The notes under the pieces were generated by a model. The model was not told where the DNA came from and did no database searches. It saw only the letters and a list, made by a program, of their open reading frames with translations. The position numbers and the translations under genes were made by a program. Shown here one piece after another: positions 44,677-52,932 of a stretch of 64,000 bases of DNA. This stretch comes from Candidatus Endomicrobium procryptotermitis (GTDB lineage: Bacteria > Elusimicrobiota > Endomicrobiia > Endomicrobiales > Endomicrobiaceae): assembly GCA_031279415.1 (NCBI GenBank), contig JAITIP010000038.1, positions 1 through 64,000 on the forward strand. The letters are read 5' to 3'. The first letter of the stretch is position 1, and every line of letters starts with the position of its first letter.

Positions 44677-45708
44677 TTATTCTACCTTTACGGAAGCAAG
44701 TTTTACTGTAATTACCCATAGACATATTAAAACTAGAAATAAAAGCATTATGGCATATGAAAGCGGCAGCTTTGTAAACAGAAACGCGCAAAATGCCAAA
44801 ATTATGCATGCTGCATATGTCATAATTAAAATTTGTTTTCTTGAAAGACCCATTTTTTCAAGCCTTAAAGCATAATGGTCTTTGCTTCCCAAAAATGGAG
44901 ATTTACCTTTATGCATCCTAAACAGGCTCACAAGTCCCGTTTCATAAATCGGTACGGCAAGGATCAAAAGTGGAGCAAAAAGACCTACTTCATTCATTGC
45001 AGTATAAGATGTGCCCATGGCAAGGCTTGCCAGTACAAAACCTATAAATAAACTGCCGGTGTCTCCCATAAATATTTTTTTAGATTTTGAAAAATTATAA
45101 GGTATAAAACCCAAAACAGATCCCGCAAGCGCTGCGGCGCAAAAATTTACATATATCATTTCCGTAGGAAGCGATATGAACAAAAAAGCAAAAGCAGCGA
45201 TAATGGCAATACCACTTGAAAGACCGTCCATAATATCTATAATATTAAAAGCGTTTGTTATTCCCACAATCCAAAATATGCTTATTATACAGGATAAAAG
45301 ATATGAAGGAAAAAAATTAATTCTTATATCAAAACCAAAAACGACAATTGCAGCTGCCAAAAACTGTACTATCAGTTTTGATTTAAAGCCGAGTCCTTTA
45401 AATTTGGCATCATCTACAAACCCCAATAGCATAACCATAACACTTCCATAAATAATTCCTCTCAGGCTTCTAAGGGTTCCATCAGGGAAACTTGTGACTG
45501 CTCTTATAATAAGGAGACTTAAAATACAGCCTAAAAATATGGCGACGCCTCCCATATAAGGAATGCTGATTGTATGCGTTTTAACCGCACTGATAGGACT
45601 ATCCATAATATTGAACTTAATTGCCAAAAACCTACACAAAGGCATTACAAGCAAAGAAATAAGAAAAGCCGTACAAAAAGAAATTAAATAAAGGAGTTCA
45701 GTACTCAT
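44677..45708 (-). CDS. Undecaprenyl-phosphate sugar-1-phosphate transferase (WecA/TagO-like)
   Basis: 343 aa, about ten membrane helices. GT4/MraY family polyprenyl-phosphate hexose-1-phosphate transferase, the first step of lipid-linked glycan synthesis. Aspartate motifs: LGFVDDAKFKGL (DD), NAFNIIDIMDGLSSG and PYNFSKSKKIFMGDTGSLFIG, plus a cytoplasmic HKGKSPFLGSKDHYALRLEK segment. MraY itself is less likely because the neighbours are not peptidoglycan genes. Donor is probably an N-acetylated UDP-sugar. Confidence 0.85.
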   Translation of the reverse strand: MSTELLYLISFCTAFLISLLVMPLCRFLAIKFNIMDSPISAVKTHTISIPYMGGVAIFLGCILSLLIIRAVTSFPDGTLRSLRGIIYGSVMVMLLGFVDDAKFKGLGFKSKLIVQFLAAAIVVFGFDIRINFFPSYLLSCIISIFWIVGITNAFNIIDIMDGLSSGIAIIAAFAFLFISLPTEMIYVNFCAAALAGSVLGFIPYNFSKSKKIFMGDTGSLFIGFVLASLAMGTSYTAMNEVGLFAPLLILAVPIYETGLVSLFRMHKGKSPFLGSKDHYALRLEKMGLSRKQILIMTYAACIILAFCAFLFTKLPLSYAIMLLFLVLICLWVITVKLASVKVE

Positions 45709-45709
45709 T

Positions 45710-46471
45710 TTATTTTCCAGTTTTTTTATTTAACGGCAAAAACATAGCTGACCTATAAATATGCCATTTATGCAATATATATCTTATCAATATCCACAGT
45801 GTTTCTAAGCCGTATTTTAAACTTCTCCCGAAATTTATAGAAGAAGCTTCGTCAAAATATTTTGCAGGAACTGGAATTTCGCCTATTCTGAGATCGCAGG
45901 CCGCCGCCTGTACCAAAATATGCTGGTCAAAAACAAAATCGTCTGAATCCGCATTAAAATTTATAGTTTCCAAAGCTTTTCTGGAAAAAGCCCGATAGCC
46001 TGTATGATATTCACCCAAATTAAGACCCAGAACTATGTTTTCTGTAATCGTAAGAAATCTGTTAAAGAAATATTTGTAAAAAGGCATTCCGCCTTTCAGC
46101 GCTTCCTTACGCGTTCTTATGCGGTTTGCCATCATAATATCGCATACGTCCTGACTGATAATTCCGGTGAGAAAAGGCACAAGTTTGGGGTCGTACTGGT
46201 AATCTGGATGAAGCATGACAACAATATCAGCACCCGCTTCAAGAGCTGCTTTATAGCAGGTTTTTTGATTTCCCCCATAACCTTTATTTTTTTCGTGGAT
46301 GATAACTTTAAGTCCAAGATTTTTTGCCGTTTCTGCGGTAGTGTCTTTTGACAAATCATCAACCAGAATAATTTCGTCATAACTGCCTTGCGGAATATCA
46401 TCTAAAGTCTGCTTTATGGTTTTTGCGGCGTTGTAAGCAGGCATAACAATGACGATTTTTTCTTTTCCCAT
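45710..46471 (-). CDS. Family 2 glycosyltransferase
   Basis: 253 aa, GT-A fold without a membrane domain: VMPAYNAAKTIKQTLDDI, EIILVDDLSKDTTAE (DD acidic patch), HEKNKGYGGNQKTCYKAAL and VMLHPDYQYDPKLVPFL (DxD-like DPD variant). Similar to dolichol-phosphate-mannose synthase-like enzymes of glycan clusters. Donor and acceptor unknown. Two bases before the WecA-like gene, so the first gene of the glycan run. The next 228 bases (46472-46699) have no gene. Confidence 0.8.
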   Translation of the reverse strand: MGKEKIVIVMPAYNAAKTIKQTLDDIPQGSYDEIILVDDLSKDTTAETAKNLGLKVIIHEKNKGYGGNQKTCYKAALEAGADIVVMLHPDYQYDPKLVPFLTGIISQDVCDIMMANRIRTRKEALKGGMPFYKYFFNRFLTITENIVLGLNLGEYHTGYRAFSRKALETINFNADSDDFVFDQHILVQAAACDLRIGEIPVPAKYFDEASSINFGRSLKYGLETLWILIRYILHKWHIYRSAMFLPLNKKTGK

Positions 46472-46699
46472 TATATTTCCTTTTTAAGTCCCGCCAATCC
46501 ACCGGACTTTTAATGAACTCATGTCCATATTTCAATAAAATTAAACCAGTCTTTTTAATGCCGCATTGTGGTGGTTAAAATTCACTATTGGACTCATTCA
46601 TCCAGCTGTTGAAAGTTTTAACATATATTGTTTCATTTTTTTATTTTTTCAAAAAACCATGTTTAAAAACTTTTGGTTCTATTTTTTTTGTAAGCACTT

Positions 46700-47179
46700 T
46701 TAAATTTTGCGTAAACTGTCAATAAGCTCGTTATATTTTTCACTTGTTGACTTATTGTTCATTCTACCATTTCTGCTGCGTCACTGAAAGTGTTCGCGTA
46801 TGTCGTAGAGTGATGCATTTACGCTGCTTTTTGGTTGTGCATGGTAATACTTCCATAACTTTTTCCTAGCAGCAAAAACAGCTTGAGCTTCGGCAGAAAA
46901 TTCCAATTTCCTGCTTTCTTTAGTTTCTGGAAATAATATATTTTCTGCTGTATAATTCTGTTTACCATTGATAAAATCGGTCATAAACCGGCTGTCGAAT
47001 TTGTCGCGTGAATTTACTTCTGTTTCTGTAAAAGGTATCCAATGGTTTATGCCATATTTCGATTGAATGTTATTGTTGAATAATGTATATGCAAGACAAT
47101 TGGTTTGAAATTCTAAATCGGTTTTCCAGCTGTCATTGGGATATTTAATGCAGCTGTTAGTACATCGTATTTCTGTCAT
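46700..47179 (-). pseudogene. C-terminal remnant of a large restriction/methylase-type protein
   Basis: An open frame of 132 codons (47179-46781) ends with LYDIREHFQ and a TGA; in the same frame the sequence continues for 26 more codons (RMNNKSTSEKYNELIDSLR) to a TAA at 46700. The segments WIPFTETEVNSRDKFDS, FSAEAQAVFAARKKLWKYYH and VNASLYDIREHFQ recall the C-terminus of large Eco57I-type restriction-modification proteins. The N-terminal bulk is missing. Its ATG overlaps the end of the flippase-like gene (ATGA). Identification is from memory of such sequences and is tentative. Confidence 0.5.
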
Positions 47180-48171
47180 TTATTTCCTTCTTCAATTTTT
47201 ACAAATTTGAACAAATCTACAAAAGAAATTCTTTCTTTTACTATACTGAATATTCCTAAAGTAAAAATCGTCATAAGCTGCAAAAAGTGATATATTGCTA
47301 TACAGGCAAAAGCCGCATCTTTTTCTACTGATAAAGCTGAAAGCGCCGCTACACCCATAAATTCGAATGCGCCTATGTATCCTGGAGCGGTAGGAATTAT
47401 GGCTCCTATACCTATTATAATAACAACAAAAATGCCGCCTAAAACCGAGATATTTATCCCGCATGAAGAAGCAGTAAGTACTAAAAATAGGCTTTCTGTA
47501 ATCCATATCAGTACGGATAAGATTAAAACCGCTGAAAAAGCTTTCGGTTTTCTCAATATTATAAGCCCTCCGGCAAATTTGCCCAAAAGTTTTACTGAAA
47601 TATCTTTAATTTTCTGCGGCATAGGAATTTTTGAAATTATGTCCACAGCTTTGGTTTCATTTTTTGAAATCAAAAATAGAACCAAAAGAACCGCTCCAAA
47701 AACTGCACCGGAAATGTAAAAAGACTTTTTAATAAAACCTGGAAAAGGAAGAACCGCCATAATGATAAAAAAGAACAATACAAAAATAATTACATCTATG
47801 AGCCTTTCTATCACTATAGTGCCGAAAGTGCTGCTTCTTGAGATTTGCAGCCTTTCTCCCGTAACTTTTGCTCTTATCAATTCGCCGATTCTCAGCGGTA
47901 TGATATTGTTCATAAAAAACCCGAGCATCATATAAGGAAAATTTTGTAGGACAGTCGTACTTTTAACAGGTAAAAGTATAAAATAATATCTTATGCTGCG
48001 CAGCACATAAGTTAAAGCATAGAGTATTATGCCTGGCAGCAAAATATAATAATTTGCATTTTTGATAAGCTCAAATGATTCGTTAAAATTTACCTGTCTA
48101 AGTGTCAAAAAAATCAAAACTGCACTGAACAAACAGCCAATCAATATTTTCAAAAAGTGTTTTTTAAACAT
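47176..48171 (-). CDS. Flippase-like integral membrane protein
   Basis: 331 aa with eight or so membrane helices. Family of lysylphosphatidylglycerol-synthase membrane domains/AglD-like flippases: QVNFNESFELIKNANYYILL, MLGFFMNNIIPLRIGELIRA near residue 80-100, SRSSTFGTIVIERLIDVIIF, and IIPTAPGYIGAFEFMGVAAL. Members are linked to lipid or lipid-linked sugar transfer across membranes; the exact substrate is unknown. It lies between glycan genes and the O-antigen ligase-like gene. Confidence 0.78.
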   Translation of the reverse strand: MFKKHFLKILIGCLFSAVLIFLTLRQVNFNESFELIKNANYYILLPGIILYALTYVLRSIRYYFILLPVKSTTVLQNFPYMMLGFFMNNIIPLRIGELIRAKVTGERLQISRSSTFGTIVIERLIDVIIFVLFFFIIMAVLPFPGFIKKSFYISGAVFGAVLLVLFLISKNETKAVDIISKIPMPQKIKDISVKLLGKFAGGLIILRKPKAFSAVLILSVLIWITESLFLVLTASSCGINISVLGGIFVVIIIGIGAIIPTAPGYIGAFEFMGVAALSALSVEKDAAFACIAIYHFLQLMTIFTLGIFSIVKERISFVDLFKFVKIEEGNK

Positions 48172-48179
48172 TTTTCCTC

Positions 48180-48317
48180 TTAGTTGTTAGATACAATTTT
48201 ATTAAATAATACTGAAACTATTAGAAAATCAGCATATTTTTGATTTGTAGTAAATTTGCAAGAAATTAAAAGTTCTGCCTGTTGTTCATAGGTCAGAAAA
48301 GGTTTGTTATATTGCAT
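48180..48317 (-). pseudogene. Truncated Abi_2-like N-terminus
   Basis: 45 codons from ATG at 48317 (AAAGGAT upstream) to TAA at 48180. MQYNKPFLTYEQQAELLIS matches the start of Abi_2/AbiD-F abortive-infection proteins (usually YxKPxLTxEEQxxLLxxRG). After about 25 residues the similarity fades and the frame ends; the remaining 250 or so residues of the family are absent. Confidence 0.4.
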
Positions 48318-48334
48318 TAATTTTATCCTTTAAA

Positions 48335-48395
48335 AAAAGCCCGATAAAGTGTGCTTGCCTAAAAGGCAGAGGCATATCGGACGACGTAGATTAAT
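48335..48395. other. Imperfect hairpin in intergenic DNA
   Basis: CCGATA and TATCGG arms enclose an inner TTGCC/GGCA stem around TAAAA. The surrounding 48172-48484 stretch otherwise holds only the Abi-like fragment and A/T-rich DNA. It may terminate upstream transcription or be a remnant of a mobile element. Confidence 0.35.
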
Positions 48396-48484
48396 AATTT
48401 AACATAAAAAAACTTTGATGTCAAATAATGCTCATTTCGAAATAAAAATATACGAATTTAGCAGCATTTTTATCAAAATTACCG

Positions 48485-50035
48485 TTAATACACAAGTTCA
48501 TAGGATTCCATGAACTGTTTGTCAAACGGATCCATTTCTAAAGCTTTTATTATATTGTCTGAAGCAAGTCTCTTTTCGCCTTTTTGTTTATAGAGCCATG
48601 CCAAATCATAATAGTATTTTCCTTCCCATTTGTTGAGAGATAAAGCAAATTTTTTATATTCTATTGCTTTATCGAGATTAAGCAAAGTATTCTCTTTTTG
48701 GCTTATGGCAAAATAAGCGTCTGAAAGTTTGCTTGCATAAGCAGGATTTAACGCATCTTTTTCCAGCGCTTTAAGATATTGGCCGCACGCGGCAGTATAT
48801 TTATTTACTGTAAAAAGCATTATACCTTTTTTATAATCGCTAAGCGCTAGAAAAGGTACTGCCAATATGTAGAGAAACGGGATAATAAGCAAAATCGCAA
48901 TATAAGTATTAATTTTTATTTTTCTGGTTTTTATCTCTGACGTTTCTAAAGGAAAAGATAAAAGTATAAAAAATACAAGCATATTGGTGGATATGAATGC
49001 CGTTGATTCAAACATGTTATATGCAATGAAAAATATTACGGCAAGCATAACAGGCAGATGCGTTACTCTATTTTCTATATTTTTTATTTTTTTTGCAGCA
49101 AGGATGAAAAATACTGCCAAAATGGCTGCAAACAAAACAAGACCTGGTATTCCGGTTTCAGCAATGAGCTGCAAAAATAAATTTTCCGTCTGTGAAACGT
49201 CTGCGCTGGCAATTTTGGCATAACTTCCGGAAACGACAGAATAATTACAAAAGCCCGTGCCCATAAGTAAGTTGTCTTTTACAACTGAAACAGCTGTCTG
49301 CCATGATATTATTTTTGGTGCAAAATAACCGCTTTTAAACGCCTGATAAAACGCTGCCGCTGATACAGCCAAAAAAGGTAAAACAAGCAAATGCGTTTTT
49401 ATTTTTATTTTAGACCTCATAAAAAATAAAAAAATGCCGCAAGCAAGAAAAGCCAGCCCTATAGCATAAAAAGATTTTGTCAAAATAACTGCGGTTAAAA
49501 TAATAAAAGAAGTATAAATATAAATTTTTCTTTCGTTCTGCCAAAAAACGAAAGAAAGACAAAGAGCCAAAATAAGAAAACCGGCTGTAGCATGCGTGCT
49601 TTTTGACAAAGCGCCGGCAGATTCCATATAGCCCGCAAAAGTTACATTGGAAGCAAAAAGAAATATTGTAAGCCATAGACCTATAAAAACCGGAATCAGC
49701 AAAATGCTTCTTTTGTCATAAGGTTTTAAAAATCCCGTCAAAAGATATGCACAGGAACAATACGAAAGCAGCATTATGCCGTTTCTGGCATTATACTGAA
49801 AATCCGCACTATAATATGAAAATACCGCATACAAAACAAAAAAGAGCAGCGGCAAAACATAATTTTTATATTTTAAAATATTATTGTTGATAGTGAAAAA
49901 AAATGTTATTCCCAAAAGAAAAAGAAGAGCAGATTGTATTCCGACGGCGTCCGAAAACTTTGCAAAAACAGATGTGATTAAAGAAACTCCAAAGATGAGA
50001 ATCAGATAATTAAACTTATCGGTTGAGGTGTTCAA
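48485..50035 (-). CDS. O-antigen ligase/polymerase-like membrane protein with TPR tail
   Basis: 516 aa, about twelve membrane helices in residues 10-400. The periplasmic loop holds the Wzy_C-type signature: LMGTGFCNYSVVSGSY and QTENLFLQLIAETGIPGLVLF, where a Thr/Ser-Glu-Asn motif precedes the glycine-rich helix. These proteins join glycan to lipid A, polymerise O-units, or glycosylate proteins. The last 110 residues are TPR-like (NPAYASKLSDAYFAISQKEN, WEGKYYYDLAWLYKQKGEKR). Starts four bases after pilD ends; a role in pilin glycosylation (PglL-like) is as plausible as LPS ligation. Confidence 0.75.
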   Translation of the reverse strand: MNTSTDKFNYLILIFGVSLITSVFAKFSDAVGIQSALLFLLGITFFFTINNNILKYKNYVLPLLFFVLYAVFSYYSADFQYNARNGIMLLSYCSCAYLLTGFLKPYDKRSILLIPVFIGLWLTIFLFASNVTFAGYMESAGALSKSTHATAGFLILALCLSFVFWQNERKIYIYTSFIILTAVILTKSFYAIGLAFLACGIFLFFMRSKIKIKTHLLVLPFLAVSAAAFYQAFKSGYFAPKIISWQTAVSVVKDNLLMGTGFCNYSVVSGSYAKIASADVSQTENLFLQLIAETGIPGLVLFAAILAVFFILAAKKIKNIENRVTHLPVMLAVIFFIAYNMFESTAFISTNMLVFFILLSFPLETSEIKTRKIKINTYIAILLIIPFLYILAVPFLALSDYKKGIMLFTVNKYTAACGQYLKALEKDALNPAYASKLSDAYFAISQKENTLLNLDKAIEYKKFALSLNKWEGKYYYDLAWLYKQKGEKRLASDNIIKALEMDPFDKQFMESYELVY

Positions 50036-50038
50036 ATT

Positions 50039-50881
50039 CTATGTCCCGAAAAACTTATTTATAAAGTCAAGCTCTAAAACAAAAAAAGAGTTAAGCAAAA
50101 AAGAAGGTGCGGGTATAAGCAAAGTTATGTATGAAGCAACCGCTAAAAATGGGCCAAAAGGCATATATCCTTTCCTTTCGACTCTTTTAGTTAATATTAG
50201 AAATAAACCTAAAATGCTTCCTAAAAACGAAGCTATAAAAATCGCAAAAAGAGCTCTCTGCCAGCCTACTATTGCCCCTATTCCGGCCATAAGTTTTATG
50301 TCACCTCCACCCATAGCTTCTTTCTTAAAAAAGAATTGTCCAAGCAATCCTATCAAAAACAAAGAACCGCCTCCGGCAATAAAGCCGATGAAAGCGTTTA
50401 AGAATTTCTGCATAAAATGTTCACCCAAAGATACGTTAAAAAACGAAAGCAAAAACCCCGCAACTGTAAGCATAAGTGGAAAAATATCTGGAATTATCTG
50501 ATAATAATAATCTATGCCAGAAATAACTACAAGGCAGAAAGTCATAAAACAAAAAAGAAAGAAAGCAGGGGTCAATCCATAAAAATGATACAGCAAGACA
50601 AACAACAATCCTGTCAGCAGTTCTATTATCGGATATGTAATTGATATCTTTTCTTTACAATAACGGCATTTGCCATGCAAAATTATATAACTCATAATAG
50701 GTATATTGTCGTACCATTTGATTTGTTTTTTGCATACTGTACAAGAAGAACGCGGTTTTACTATAGATAAATTCAGAGGCATTCTGTATATACACACATT
50801 GGCAAAACTGCCTAGTACCAGACCAGTAAGAAAGAAAAATATGTAAAAAATAATATTAAAATCGGAAAAAAGAATATCCAT
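50039..50881 (-). CDS. pilD: Prepilin peptidase PilD
   Basis: 280 aa, eight membrane helices. Aspartyl protease that cuts type IV prepilin leaders and methylates the new N-terminus. N-terminal FANVCIYRMPLNLSIVKPRS, then two CxxC pairs (SSCTVC and GKCRYC) of the zinc-binding methylase-linked loop; catalytic aspartates in VVISGIDYYYQIIPD and the GGGDIKLMAGIGA motif. Follows the pilin gene by four bases; pilT is two genes upstream. The pilus system here is only part of what is needed. Confidence 0.93.
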   Translation of the reverse strand: MDILFSDFNIIFYIFFFLTGLVLGSFANVCIYRMPLNLSIVKPRSSCTVCKKQIKWYDNIPIMSYIILHGKCRYCKEKISITYPIIELLTGLLFVLLYHFYGLTPAFFLFCFMTFCLVVISGIDYYYQIIPDIFPLMLTVAGFLLSFFNVSLGEHFMQKFLNAFIGFIAGGGSLFLIGLLGQFFFKKEAMGGGDIKLMAGIGAIVGWQRALFAIFIASFLGSILGLFLILTKRVERKGYMPFGPFLAVASYITLLIPAPSFLLNSFFVLELDFINKFFGT

Positions 50882-50885
50882 ATAA

Positions 50886-51329
50886 TTATAACTCGCTCCA
50901 AATATTTCCTTTTGAATCCTGATGGATACAGTTTACCCATATCTGCCCTTTGACTCTGCCGCTGCCGTCATCGCCGTCATCAGCTTTATACGCCCATCCA
51001 CATAAATCTCTATTTTTTTCAAAATCAGAGGTATAAATTTTGTTCGATTTTTTATGATAAGGCGGACATGCAGCATAAGGTATTTCCTGTATATATTTTT
51101 CATTTTCAGTAAGCTCTTTTACAATATCGGCGCTTGGATAATTTCCTTCGTGGTCGCCGTAATACATCGCTATCGCTCCCCTTAATGCGCCGAGAGCACT
51201 TTTCGTGGCGCTTTCTTCAGATTTTTGTAAAACGTCTACGAACTTCGGGACAGCTATAATGGAAATAATTACAATGACGGCTATGGCTATTACTATTTCG
51301 ATTTCACTAAATCCATCTTTGCCGCGCAT
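50886..51329 (-). CDS. Type IV pilin/pseudopilin
   Basis: 147 aa. Class III leader MRGKDG followed by FSEIEIVIAIAVIVIISIIA: cleavage after Gly6 leaves Phe1 and Glu5 as required for assembly, then a hydrophobic assembly helix and a small globular domain with FVDVLQKSEESATKSALGAL and four cysteines. The C-terminal part (GWAYKADDGDDGSGRVKGQI) resembles type II secretion G-type or archaeal-style pseudopilins with calcium-binding loops. Processed by PilD encoded next door. Confidence 0.85.
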   Translation of the reverse strand: MRGKDGFSEIEIVIAIAVIVIISIIAVPKFVDVLQKSEESATKSALGALRGAIAMYYGDHEGNYPSADIVKELTENEKYIQEIPYAACPPYHKKSNKIYTSDFEKNRDLCGWAYKADDGDDGSGRVKGQIWVNCIHQDSKGNIWSEL

Positions 51330-51343
51330 ATTTTATCCTTTTT

Positions 51344-52411
51344 TTACCTTCCATCCATGGCTATAAGCCTTTCGAGTTCAATTTTGTTTGTGGTATATTC
51401 AAATGCTGTTTCTCTCGATATTCTTTTCTTAATAACATTTTCGGCTATCGATTGATTCATGGTCTGCATGCCGTATTTGGCGCCTATCTGAAGCTGGGAA
51501 TAAATCTGTTCAGTTTTCATTTCCCTTATGATATTTCTCATTGCTGCATTCATCATCATTATTTCGGTAGACAAAACCATTCCTTTTCCTGATATGTGAG
51601 GCATAAGCTGCTGGCATAAAATCGCCTGCAAAGTTAAAGAAAGCTGGGCTCTTATCTGTCCCTGCTGATAAGCTGGAAAAACATCTACCATTCTGTTAAT
51701 TGAAGAAGCTGTATCCATGGTATGAAGAGTGGCAAAAACCAGATGCCCTGTTTCAGCTATGGTAGCAGCAGCGGAAATAGTTTCCAAATCTCTCATTTCG
51801 CCTATAAGAATTATGTCAGGATCTTCTCTTAGCACATATTTTAACGCCGAAGCAAACGAAGTCGTGTCGGAGCCGACTTCTCTTTGGTTAACTATACATT
51901 TTTTGTGATTGTGAATATATTCTATGGGATCCTCAATTGTAACTATATGCCCACAACGGTTTTGGTTTATGTAATTTATCATCGAAGCAAGTGTTGTAGA
52001 TTTGCCTGACCCCGTAGCGCCGGTAACAAGAACAAGCCCTTTAGGATAATTTACAATATCATATACAACCCTAGGAAGGTTTAATTCTTCAAACGTCCAT
52101 ATTTTTGTAGGGATGAGCCTTAAAGCCGCCGAAATCGAACCTCTTTGTTTAAACACATTCATTCTGATTCTTCCCAAACCTCTTATGCCAAAAGACATAT
52201 CGAGTTCGCAGGATTTTTCAAAACGCCGCATCTGTTCGTTACTTAAAACACCGTATATGAGCTCTTTACAGGATTCGTGATCTAAGATTACTGCTCCCGC
52301 AGGCTTCATTTTCGTATCACATCTGTACATCGGAGGCGCTCCGACCGTTATATGCAAATCCGAAGCTTTTAATTTTCCCATTTCTTCAATAAGCATATAT
52401 AAATCATACAT
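51344..52411 (-). CDS. pilT: Pilus retraction ATPase PilT
   Basis: 355 aa hexameric ATPase. N-terminal PAS-like domain (MGKLKASDLHITVGAPPMYR), RecA-like domain with Walker A VTGATGSGKSTTLA (about 128-141), Asp box DPIEYIHNHKKCIVNQREVG, Walker B DPDIILIGEMRDLETI, and the His box TGHLVFATLHTMDT. Drives twitching by depolymerising the pilus. pilB was not found in this window. The AIRAEMR/C-terminal part typical of PilT appears altered (MNAAMRNIIREMKTEQI). Confidence 0.93.
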   Translation of the reverse strand: MYDLYMLIEEMGKLKASDLHITVGAPPMYRCDTKMKPAGAVILDHESCKELIYGVLSNEQMRRFEKSCELDMSFGIRGLGRIRMNVFKQRGSISAALRLIPTKIWTFEELNLPRVVYDIVNYPKGLVLVTGATGSGKSTTLASMINYINQNRCGHIVTIEDPIEYIHNHKKCIVNQREVGSDTTSFASALKYVLREDPDIILIGEMRDLETISAAATIAETGHLVFATLHTMDTASSINRMVDVFPAYQQGQIRAQLSLTLQAILCQQLMPHISGKGMVLSTEIMMMNAAMRNIIREMKTEQIYSQLQIGAKYGMQTMNQSIAENVIKKRISRETAFEYTTNKIELERLIAMDGR

Positions 52412-52414
52412 AAA

Positions 52415-52900
52415 TCACCTCTTTTGCCCGAGCAGTTTTTCTTCTACACATTCTGGAACAAAATCTTTTGTATTTCCGCCTAAAGCCGCAATTTCTTTAA
52501 CCATGCTAGAAGAAAGAAAAGTATTGGTTTGATCTGGCATTAAAAAGACGGTTTCTATATTTTTGTTCAAGTTTCTGTTCATTAAAGCCATCTGAAATTC
52601 ATATTCAAAATCTGATAAAGCTCTCAGACCTCTTATCAATATGAAAATATTTATCTTTTCAAGATAATTTGCCAAAAGCCCCGAAAAAGAGGTAACTTCA
52701 ACATTTGCCAAATTTTTGGAAGCTTCTTTTAATAATTCAACACGTTCTTCCAAAGAAAACATATGCTTTTTATTGGCATTTTCAGTAACTGCAACAATAA
52801 TTTTTGGAAACAATTTAGATGCTCTTGTTATTATATCCAAGTGCCCGTTTGTAGGAGGATCAAAACTGCCGGGATAAACGGCTGAAAGTTCTTTATACAT
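52415..52900 (-). CDS. coaD: Phosphopantetheine adenylyltransferase CoaD
   Basis: 161 aa from the ATG at 52900; the longer frame starting TTG overlaps the recG end and exceeds the usual length. Transfers AMP from ATP to 4'-phosphopantetheine in CoA synthesis. Motifs SAVYPGSFDPPTNGHLDII (containing TxGH), KKHMFSLEERVELLKE, RGLRALSDFEYEFQMALMNR and the ISSS-like FLSSSMVKEIA. Shine-Dalgarno is not obvious, suggesting coupling to recG. Confidence 0.93.
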   Translation of the reverse strand: MYKELSAVYPGSFDPPTNGHLDIITRASKLFPKIIVAVTENANKKHMFSLEERVELLKEASKNLANVEVTSFSGLLANYLEKINIFILIRGLRALSDFEYEFQMALMNRNLNKNIETVFLMPDQTNTFLSSSMVKEIAALGGNTKDFVPECVEEKLLGQKR

Positions 52901-52932
52901 AGGCAAGTTTATATCAAATTTCAATGAAATAA

